Shown: one piece after another, positions 7,048 to 12,422 of the stretch
How positions within the stretch are numbered: position 1 is the first letter of the stretch
How the letters are laid out: each line of letters starts with the position of its first letter
Source: Candidatus Helarchaeota archaeon
GTDB taxonomy: Archaea; Asgardarchaeota; Lokiarchaeia; Helarchaeales; JABXJV01
NCBI GenBank assembly: GCA_013375355.1
Contig: JABXJV010000565.1
Location: 1 to 12,422 of the forward strand
Reading direction: 5' to 3'
DNA: 12,422 nucleotides
Program-made: the position numbers and the translations under genes
Notes under the pieces: model-generated
What the model saw: the letters and a program-made list of their open reading frames with translations, nothing else
What the model was told of the DNA's origin: nothing
Databases searched by the model: none

Positions 7048-7503
7048 ATGATTGACGGCGTTAAAACAAAACAATTAAAGGTCATTCCCGATGAAAGGGG
7101 AAGATTAATGGAAATGTTGAGATCTGATGACGATATATTCATTAAATTTGGTCAAGTTTATATAACTACTACTTATCCTGGGGTAGTAAAAGGATGGCAT
7201 TATCATAAAAAACAATATGATAATTTTACTTGTGTAGCTGGAATGCTAAAAGTAGCACTTTTTGATAATAGAGAAAAATCTTCCACTAAAGGTGAAGTTA
7301 ATGAATTTTATATCGGGATACATAATCCTATGTTAATTCAAATTCCTCCTGGGGTACTTCACGGGTGGAAATGTGTGAGCGAAACAGAGGCAATTGTTGT
7401 TAATTGTGTAACTGAAGTATATGTTTATGATGACCCTGATGAATTTCGAGTTCCACCTGACGATAAATCTATACCTTATGACTGGAAAAGGAAGGACGGC
7501 TAA
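7048..7503 (+). CDS. rmlC: dTDP-4-dehydrorhamnose 3,5-epimerase, short form
   Basis: Cupin enzyme epimerising C3 and C5 of dTDP-4-keto-6-deoxyglucose (EC 5.1.3.13), third step to dTDP-L-rhamnose. At 151 residues it is shorter than the roughly 180-residue enterobacterial RmlC. DERGRLMEM (15-23) is the N-terminal family signature. VVKGWHYHKKQ (46-56) aligns with the GLH segment and carries the likely catalytic H51. IPPGVLHGW (99-107) supplies the second His (H105), and YDDPDEFRVPPDD followed by IPYDW closes the domain. By my hand alignment the active-site Lys next to the catalytic His in the classical enzyme falls on an acidic or amide residue (D58/N59), so the class differs in detail. It sits 67 bp after galU and 3 bp before rmlB, which makes the function very likely. 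Confidence 0.88.
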   Translation: MIDGVKTKQLKVIPDERGRLMEMLRSDDDIFIKFGQVYITTTYPGVVKGWHYHKKQYDNFTCVAGMLKVALFDNREKSSTKGEVNEFYIGIHNPMLIQIPPGVLHGWKCVSETEAIVVNCVTEVYVYDDPDEFRVPPDDKSIPYDWKRKDG

Positions 7504-7506
7504 ATT

Positions 7507-8514
7507 TTGAAAATTTTAGTAGCAGGAGGGGCAGGATTTATTGGTTCTAATTTTATAAAATATGTATTAAAAGAGTATAGTAATTTTGATATATTAAATT
7601 TAGATGCCTTGACTTATGCCGGAAATTTAAAAAACCTAGTTGAAATTCAAGATGATCCAAGATATAGATTTGTAAAAGGAGACATCAATAATTTTGATTT
7701 GGTTGATTCACTAATTAAAGAATGTCAATGTGTTATCAATTTTGCTGCAGAATCTCATGTTGATCGTTCTATAGAAAACCCAAATATTTTCATAAAAACT
7801 AATGTGTTAGGAACTCAAACTTTATTAAATTGTGCTATTAAAAATTCAGTAGAAAAATATATTCAAATTTCAACAGATGAAGTATATGGATCTATTGAAG
7901 GTAAAGGTTATTTCACTGAATCTTCAATTCTTACTCCTAGTAGCCCGTATTCTGCAAGTAAAGCAGCTGCTGATTTACTGGCACTATCTTATTATAAAAC
8001 TTTTGATTTGCCGATAATTGTTACTAGATGTTCAAATAATTATGGTCCAAATCAATTTCCCGAAAAATTTTTGCCTTTAATGCTATTAAATATAATAAAA
8101 AATAAGAAAATTCCTATTTATGGAGACGGACTTCATATAAGGGATTGGATTTATGTCGAAGATCACTGTTCTGCTATTATGGATATACTTTTAAAGGGAA
8201 AAGTAGGTGAAATCTATAATATTGGGGCTAATAAAGAATTTCAGAATTTGGAATTAGCTAAATTACTTTTAAAAATAATGAATAAATCTGAAAATTTAAT
8301 TAAATTTGTTCCAGATAGACCAGGACATGATAGAAGATACGCAATAGACTCTTCAAAAATCAGAAATAAATTGAAATGGAAACCTAAAATCTCCTTTGAT
8401 GAAGGGATTAAAAAAACTATTAATTGGTACCGAAATAATCAAGATTGGATAAATGAAGTAATATCTGGAGAATATAAAGAATATTATGAAAGAAGATATA
8501 AAACTAAAATATAA
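7507..8514 (+). CDS. rmlB: dTDP-glucose 4,6-dehydratase
   Basis: Extended SDR that dehydrates dTDP-glucose to dTDP-4-keto-6-deoxyglucose using tightly bound NAD+ (EC 4.2.1.46), second step to dTDP-L-rhamnose. GGAGFIG (7-13) binds NAD. DALTYAGN (33-40), AAESHVDRSI (80-89), STDEVYG (122-128) with the catalytic TDE, and YSASK (148-152) with Y148 and K152 are textbook RmlB. SNNYGPNQFPEKF and PDRPGHDRRY complete the substrate site. Length, 335 residues, is normal. The start is TTG, placed so that MKILVAGGAG begins as usual. It is only 3 bp beyond the rmlC stop, with the AAGGA-rich end of rmlC as its likely ribosome-binding site, so the two are surely co-transcribed. Confidence 0.97.
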   Translation: MKILVAGGAGFIGSNFIKYVLKEYSNFDILNLDALTYAGNLKNLVEIQDDPRYRFVKGDINNFDLVDSLIKECQCVINFAAESHVDRSIENPNIFIKTNVLGTQTLLNCAIKNSVEKYIQISTDEVYGSIEGKGYFTESSILTPSSPYSASKAAADLLALSYYKTFDLPIIVTRCSNNYGPNQFPEKFLPLMLLNIIKNKKIPIYGDGLHIRDWIYVEDHCSAIMDILLKGKVGEIYNIGANKEFQNLELAKLLLKIMNKSENLIKFVPDRPGHDRRYAIDSSKIRNKLKWKPKISFDEGIKKTINWYRNNQDWINEVISGEYKEYYERRYKTKI

Positions 8515-8599
8515 TTTATAATGAAATCCAAATACCCTCTAATTTTAAGGTAATTTGATAACAATTTTAGTAACTTAATTCAATTTAATATTGATTAAA

Positions 8600-9487
8600 A
8601 TGGAAAGAGTTTTAATTATTGGAAGTAGTGGGTTACTCGGCTTAAAGACATATAAACTCTTTTCAAAATATTATAAGACAATAGGTGCAGACCTTAAACC
8701 TATTAAAAACATTGATAAATCTAATTTTTATCAAATTAATATAACAGATAAATCATATGTTTTAAAATCAATAAAAAAAATATCGCCTAATATTGTAATA
8801 TTAACTGCTGCATTAACTGCAGTCGATTATTGTGAAGATCATCATGAAGAAGCTTGGAATATCAATGTAGAGGGGCCAAGAAACGTGGCTATGGCTTGTC
8901 AAGAAACAAAATCTAATTTAATTTATATTTCCACTGATTTTGTTTTTGATGGTAAGAAAGGAAATTATTCTGAATCAGATCGTCCAAACCCAATTAGTTA
9001 TTATGGCATTACAAAATTAGAAGGTGAAAAGGCGATTAATGAATCTCAAATTAAATATGCAATTGCTAGGACTAGCGTAATATTTGGTTGGAATACAAAA
9101 GAACAAAAAACCAATTATGTTACTTGGATTATTAATAAATTGCAAAATATTGAACCTATTAAAATTGTAACCAGCCAAGTTAATACCCCAACCTTAGCTG
9201 ATAATTTAGCTGAAGCTTTATTGATGATAGTTAAAAAAAATCAATATGATTTATTTCATATTTGTGGAAAAGAATGCTTGACTCGTTACCAATTTGCATT
9301 AAAAATTGCAGAAGTTTTTAATTTAAAGAAAGAACTTATAACCCCTATCGAATATTTTGAACAGTTAGCAAAAAGACCTAAATTAAGTTGTTTGGATACT
9401 ACAAAAGCTTCAACTATTTTAAAAATAAAATTATTAACAATATCTGAAGCACTTTCATTAATGAAGGAAAAAAAGAAAAATAGTTAA
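8600..9487 (+). CDS. rmlD: dTDP-4-dehydrorhamnose reductase
   Basis: NAD(P)H-dependent SDR that reduces dTDP-4-keto-L-rhamnose to dTDP-L-rhamnose (EC 1.1.1.133), the last pathway step. From ATG 8600 the motifs are GSSGLLG (8-14), ALTAVDYCE (71-79), NVEGPRN (89-95), STDFVFDG (111-118) and YGITKLEGE (135-143) with Y135 and K139. Of these, the STDFVFDG and YGxTKLxGE forms are specific to RmlD-like proteins. The 295-residue length is normal. A TTG at 8591 is in frame, but it overlaps a TTGAT ribosome-binding site and the MERVLIIGSS start fits the family. It is 85 bp after rmlB, a gap large enough for its own promoter, and 12 bp before rmlA. Confidence 0.94.
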   Translation: MERVLIIGSSGLLGLKTYKLFSKYYKTIGADLKPIKNIDKSNFYQINITDKSYVLKSIKKISPNIVILTAALTAVDYCEDHHEEAWNINVEGPRNVAMACQETKSNLIYISTDFVFDGKKGNYSESDRPNPISYYGITKLEGEKAINESQIKYAIARTSVIFGWNTKEQKTNYVTWIINKLQNIEPIKIVTSQVNTPTLADNLAEALLMIVKKNQYDLFHICGKECLTRYQFALKIAEVFNLKKELITPIEYFEQLAKRPKLSCLDTTKASTILKIKLLTISEALSLMKEKKKNS

Positions 9488-9488
9488 T

Positions 9489-9493
9489 GGTGA
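9489..9493 (+). promoter_or_regulatory. GGTGA ribosome-binding site before rmlA
   Basis: GGTGA begins 1 base after the rmlD stop and ends 6 bases before TTG 9500. It fixes that TTG as the rmlA start, since no ATG in frame is nearby and the encoded MKALVLSGGTG is the normal N-terminus. Confidence 0.6.
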
Positions 9494-9499
9494 ATAAGT

Positions 9500-10570
9500 T
9501 TGAAAGCATTAGTTTTATCTGGTGGAACTGGAACCAGATTACGACCTTTTACTCACACTGGAGCTAAACAATTAATACCTGTAGCTAATAAACCCATTTT
9601 ATTCTATGTTTTAGAAGATATTAAAGAGTGTGACATAACTGATGTGGGTATTATTGTAGGGCACACAAAAGACGAAGTTAAAAATGCAGTTGAAGATGGC
9701 TCTAAATTCGGATTAAAAGTAACATACATAGAACAAGATAAACCTGCTGGATTAGCACATGCTGTCAAGATTGCAAAGGACTTTCTAAAAGATGATAGAT
9801 TTGTGATGTATTTAGGAGATAATATATTAAAGAATGGTATTAAGGACTTATATGAAGAATATAAAAACTCTAAATATGATGCTTTGATCTCATTATGTCA
9901 TGTACCTAATCCACAACAGTTTGGTGTTGCTGAAATGGAAGGTGATAAAGTTATAAGACTCGTGGAAAAACCAAAGGAGCCAAAAACTGATTTAGCGCTA
10001 GTAGGAGTCTATTTCTTCAATTCAACGATATTTGATGCTGTCGGTAAACTCAAGCCCTCTTGGAGGAATGAATTGGAAATAACTGAAGCAATTCAAGGAT
10101 TGATCGATTCAAATCATGCAGTTCATGCCAAAATAGTTACAGGATGGTGGAAAGATACTGGTACATCTCAAGACATATTAGCAGTAAATCAATTAGTTTT
10201 GATGGATTTGAAATCTTCTTTAAAAGGAAAAATTGAACAAAATGTGAATATAATTGGTAATGTAGATATTGGTGAAAACACAATAATTAAAGAGGGCACG
10301 AGAATAAGAGGACCAGTAATAATTGGTGATAATTGTACAATCGGACCAAATACATATGTGGGACCATACACATCCATTGGTGATAATACAACTATAATCG
10401 GAGGAGAAATTGAGTGTTCGATAATTATTGGAGAAACCCATATTAATTGTGGTAAAAGAATTATAGATAGTTTAATAGGTAAGAATTCAATAATAGGATC
10501 AATTAAAGAACAACTTCCAGAGTCAGGTTATAAATTGATTATTGGAGAAAATTGCACAATAAGTCTTTAA
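9500..10570 (+). CDS. rmlA: Glucose-1-phosphate thymidylyltransferase, long archaeal form
   Basis: Makes dTDP-glucose from dTTP and glucose-1-phosphate (EC 2.7.7.24), the first step to dTDP-L-rhamnose. The nucleotidyltransferase domain fills about 1-235: GGTGTRLRP (8-16), GAKQLIPVANKP (21-32), YLGDNIL (104-110), FGVAEM (141-146), EKPKEPK (156-162) and WWKDTGT (216-222). Residues about 245-355 form a left-handed beta-helix with I-G-x-N type hexapeptides (IIGNVDIGEN, IIGDNCTIG, SIGDNTTIIGG). This layout is the RmlA-long family (TIGR01208) rather than the roughly 290-residue enterobacterial enzyme. In related archaeal proteins such as Sulfolobus ST0452 the helix carries amino-sugar-1-phosphate acetyltransferase activity. 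Whether it does here cannot be told. Gene context with rmlBCD favours dTTP and glucose-1-phosphate. Confidence 0.93.
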   Translation: MKALVLSGGTGTRLRPFTHTGAKQLIPVANKPILFYVLEDIKECDITDVGIIVGHTKDEVKNAVEDGSKFGLKVTYIEQDKPAGLAHAVKIAKDFLKDDRFVMYLGDNILKNGIKDLYEEYKNSKYDALISLCHVPNPQQFGVAEMEGDKVIRLVEKPKEPKTDLALVGVYFFNSTIFDAVGKLKPSWRNELEITEAIQGLIDSNHAVHAKIVTGWWKDTGTSQDILAVNQLVLMDLKSSLKGKIEQNVNIIGNVDIGENTIIKEGTRIRGPVIIGDNCTIGPNTYVGPYTSIGDNTTIIGGEIECSIIIGETHINCGKRIIDSLIGKNSIIGSIKEQLPESGYKLIIGENCTISL

Positions 10571-10574
10571 AGCA

Positions 10575-11120
10575 TTATATTTTATTTTGAAATTTCTCTA
10601 GCAATAATTCAAGATATGAACGTCTTTCCGTCTTTGTTTCAGAAATACCTAATAATTTTAATTTCGCCAATAAGAGATTTACTGCTTTTAAAACCTCTTC
10701 TTTATTATCAACTTCTGTTTCTAATTCAATAAATGTTCCTAGATCTTCGATATTATCGATTGAAATTTTAATTCCATCTAAGTCAAATATTTTTCTTGAT
10801 TTTTTTACTTCATATACCTCTTTAAAGCCTAATTTTTCTAAAATTTCTTGTAATTTTGTCTGTTCCTCAAAACGGACTTCTAATTCCTCCCGGGTTTTTG
10901 ATTTTTTATCCAATTTTGGACCTTTATAAGTTAAAATATATTTATTTTCTTCTTGCCTTATTCGCAGTGCTTCATCAGTTTTTTTAAAATCTTTTTTAGG
11001 ATGATTAAAATATATATCAGATTGGTTTATTGTCTTTAGATATTTTGCACCTATTTGATTAAGATGTTGTTCGAGTTTCCTTTCATTCTCTAACCAAGCT
11101 TTCAATTCTACTTCAATCAT
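10575..11120 (-). CDS. CYTH-domain protein, class IV adenylate cyclase (CyaB)-like
   Basis: Triphosphate-tunnel enzyme of the CYTH superfamily, COG1437-like. From ATG 11120 (181 residues) the entry strand EVELK (3-7) gives the ExExK metal-triphosphate motif. ALRIR (51-55), YILTYKGPK (61-69), TREELEV (76-82), KKSRKIF (106-112) and SIDNIEDLGTFIELE (120-134) give the remaining tunnel strands with their alternating Lys, Arg and Glu. SYLELLLE near the end is typical of the CyaB branch. Members may make cAMP or hydrolyse triphosphates; in archaea the real product is generally unknown. A GTG at 11129 is in frame, but it forms the GTGAT ribosome-binding site four bases before the ATG. It converges with rmlA at 4 bp and is divergent from the methyltransferase at 38 bp. 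Confidence 0.88.
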   Translation of the reverse strand: MIEVELKAWLENERKLEQHLNQIGAKYLKTINQSDIYFNHPKKDFKKTDEALRIRQEENKYILTYKGPKLDKKSKTREELEVRFEEQTKLQEILEKLGFKEVYEVKKSRKIFDLDGIKISIDNIEDLGTFIELETEVDNKEEVLKAVNLLLAKLKLLGISETKTERRSYLELLLEKFQNKI

Positions 11121-11158
11121 GAAAATCACGGTTATATTAATAAATTTGAGGAAAAAAC
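11121..11158. promoter_or_regulatory. 38-bp divergent intergenic region
   Basis: It holds both ribosome-binding sites (GTGAT on the minus strand, TGAGG at 11147-11151 on the plus strand). A TATA-like TTATATTAATAA at 11132-11143 lies between them. The space is too small for two complete archaeal promoters with leaders, so at least one promoter probably lies inside the opposing gene's first codons. Confidence 0.35.
11125..11129 (-). promoter_or_regulatory. GTGAT ribosome-binding site deciding the CYTH gene start
   Basis: On the minus strand GTGAT ends 4 bases before ATG 11120. It parallels GTGAT at 1266, and explains the in-frame GTG without invoking a GTG start. Confidence 0.5.
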
Positions 11159-12115
11159 ATGGATGATGAATTGATAATTAAAAAATTATCAAAAAAGTTT
11201 GGATATTTAGAATATATGGTAGAAAGATATTTTAAATTGTTTGGAAAAGAGCAAACAATCAAGCTCTTGGAAGCTAATGAAGCAAAATTTTTTCCATCAA
11301 TTCGACTCAATACATTAAAGATGGATCCATTAAGAATAAAAAAGAGATTAGAAAAAAAAGGGTTTCAATTAAAAAATATTCCTTGGTCTGATTATGGGTT
11401 CTGGGTTACTAAAAGTAAATATCCTCTAGGTGCTACAACGGAATATCTTTTAGGATATTATTATATACAACAAGCAGTTTCAATGATTCCCGCTCAAGTT
11501 TTGGATCCTTCCCCAAATGATATAATAATTGATATGTGTGCTGCCCCTGGAGGAAAAACGACACATTTAGCCCAATTAATGAGGAATGAGGGAGTTATTT
11601 TAGCTTTTGATATCAATCCTAACAGAATAAAATCTTTAAGGTTCAATTTAGAACGCTGTGGAGTAAAAAATACTATTGGTTTTAATTTAAACGCATTAGA
11701 AATAGAAAAAATTGGAATAACAGCGGATAAAATATTATTAGATGCACCTTGTACTGGAGAAGGATTAATATGTTTCGATCCTTCACGAAAAAAAAGTAGG
11801 AAATTGGAAGATATTGTATTTTGTTCTGATAGACAGAAGAATTTATTACGTGTTGCTATTAAATGCGTAAAAAGGGGCGGAATTATAATTTATTCAACAT
11901 GTTCTATCGCTCCTGAAGAGAATGAATTTGTAATAAATTCAATTTTGAAGGAAAAAGAAGTAGAGATTTTAGATTTAAACATAAGTTTTGGAAAGGAAGG
12001 ATTAACCAATGCTTTTGGATCGAAATTGGAGCCAAATTTGATAAAAAGCAAAAGGTTTTACCCCCATTTTCATAGAACTGAAGGATTTTTTATTTGTAAA
12101 ATGAGAAAAAGGTAA
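11159..12115 (+). CDS. tRNA/rRNA cytosine-C5 methyltransferase, NOL1/NOP2/Sun family (archaeal Trm4/NOP2 type)
   Basis: S-adenosylmethionine-dependent enzyme forming 5-methylcytosine in RNA. The N-terminal about 110 residues are the RNA-binding part, with FPSIRLNTLK (45-54) and YIQQAVSMIP (102-111). The Rossmann domain follows: motif I DMCAAPGGKTTH (125-136), D151 in FDINPNR, and motif IV DAPCTGEG (195-202) with C198. Motif VI is YSTCSIAPEEN (245-255), whose C248 is the likely catalytic nucleophile. The C-terminal RFYPHFHRTEGFFI (299-312) is also family-typical. At 318 residues it matches the archaeal nop2p-type family (TIGR00446) and lacks a PUA domain. TGAGG lies 7 bases before ATG. The next gene, 6 bp downstream, encodes a Nip7-like PUA-family protein, a partner seen in archaea. 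tRNA versus rRNA target cannot be decided. Confidence 0.92.
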   Translation: MDDELIIKKLSKKFGYLEYMVERYFKLFGKEQTIKLLEANEAKFFPSIRLNTLKMDPLRIKKRLEKKGFQLKNIPWSDYGFWVTKSKYPLGATTEYLLGYYYIQQAVSMIPAQVLDPSPNDIIIDMCAAPGGKTTHLAQLMRNEGVILAFDINPNRIKSLRFNLERCGVKNTIGFNLNALEIEKIGITADKILLDAPCTGEGLICFDPSRKKSRKLEDIVFCSDRQKNLLRVAIKCVKRGGIIIYSTCSIAPEENEFVINSILKEKEVEILDLNISFGKEGLTNAFGSKLEPNLIKSKRFYPHFHRTEGFFICKMRKR

Positions 12116-12121
12116 AAATAT

Positions 12122-12422
12122 ATGGTAAAATTCAGGTTTATATCTCCGTCTGAAGAAAGATTCATACAAAAAGATATTAATTCAAAATTTGGAGCAAGGG
12201 TTTTTGAGAAAGTCAAAAATAATTATCAATTAATTGTAGCAGAAGGCAAATGGAAAAGTATATTTTTAGTTCCTCCTCAAATAGTCAAAATTTTTAATAT
12301 AATTAAAGGAAAAGATACTCCCATTTTTATTGGCATCCATTTTGGAGATCTATTAAAAAATCAATTTAAAATTCAAATAGCAGCACTTGAACTTATCTCG
12401 GAATATACAAAAAAATATGTGA
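12122..12422 (+). CDS. Nip7-like ribosome-biogenesis protein (pre-PUA domain), 3' end outside window
   Basis: The frame opens at ATG 12122 and runs to the edge for 100 codons with no stop. The visible part resembles the N-terminal pre-PUA domain of Nip7 (UPF0113, COG1374), a small RNA-binding protein of large-subunit biogenesis. FISPSEERF starts the chain. WKSIFLVPPQIVKI then aligns with the RVYYVSEKIMKL region of human NIP7. IFIGIHFGDL and FKIQIAALELISEYTKKYV align with LGTCFGKF and FRLHVTALDYLAPYAKYKV. The C-terminal PUA domain would lie beyond the window. AAGG at 12109-12112 is 9 bases before the ATG and lies in the last codons of the methyltransferase, so the two are co-transcribed. The identification rests on hand alignment of half the protein. 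Confidence 0.8.
   Translation, partial: MVKFRFISPSEERFIQKDINSKFGARVFEKVKNNYQLIVAEGKWKSIFLVPPQIVKIFNIIKGKDTPIFIGIHFGDLLKNQFKIQIAALELISEYTKKYV

Noticed and set aside
9487..9520. ATG overlapping the rmlD stop (TAATG) as an rmlA start
   Set aside because: It is in a different frame from RmlA; the GGTGA-spaced TTG at 9500 gives the correct N-terminus.
10189..10441. Two overlapping leftward open frames of 62 and 73 codons
   Set aside because: Both are antisense to the repetitive beta-helix part of rmlA. Their periodic sequence mirrors its hexapeptides.
1..12422. Search for mobile elements, CRISPR arrays, tRNA genes and defence systems
   Set aside because: No transposase or recombinase motif, no regularly spaced direct repeat, no target-site duplication and no cloverleaf were seen. 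All long frames are explained by sugar-nucleotide, glycan or RNA-modification families, or by the CYTH gene.

Overview
The window reads as an A+T-rich (about 30% G+C by eye, not counted) archaeal chromosome segment. The archaeal call rests on four things: a Nip7-type ribosome-biogenesis gene directly after an archaeal Trm4/NOP2-type RNA m5C methyltransferase; a UPF0104/AglD-type membrane protein; a long archaeal-type RmlA with a left-handed beta-helix tail; and many TTG/GTG codons and GTGAT-type ribosome-binding sites. An Asgard (Lokiarchaeia-like) source is possible, but the sequence alone does not prove it. No rRNA, tRNA, CRISPR array, insertion sequence or phage gene was seen.

Region 1 (1-4589) is a glycan-assembly block. 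It holds a GT4 glycosyltransferase cut by the left edge, a multi-spanning GT-C-like membrane glycosyltransferase, and a GT2 dolichol-phosphate-sugar-synthase-like enzyme. Facing the GT2 gene and overlapping it by 11 bp is a UPF0104 flippase-like integral membrane protein. The 290 bp that follow (4590-4879) hold no gene.

Region 2 (4880-10570) supplies activated sugars. A UDP-glucuronate-decarboxylase-like SDR reads left. From a divergent intergenic region, a rightward series follows: galU, then rmlC, rmlB, rmlD and rmlA. Together the four rml genes give a complete glucose-1-phosphate to dTDP-L-rhamnose pathway, while GalU makes UDP-glucose. The decarboxylase suggests a UDP-glucuronate to UDP-xylose branch, but no UDP-glucose 6-dehydrogenase lies in the window. 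The simplest reading of regions 1 and 2 is one locus making a rhamnose- and possibly xylose-containing lipid-linked glycan for N-glycosylation or another surface polymer.

Region 3 (10575-12422) is unrelated housekeeping. A CYTH-domain (CyaB-like) protein ends 4 bp from rmlA and is divergent from an RNA m5C methyltransferase. That gene is followed 6 bp later by a Nip7-like gene cut by the right edge.

Start sites needed correction in several places. The GT2 gene has no ATG/GTG/TTG start that would include its essential first beta-strand. For galU, rmlD, the CYTH gene and the decarboxylase, the apparent upstream TTG/GTG is more likely part of the ribosome-binding site.
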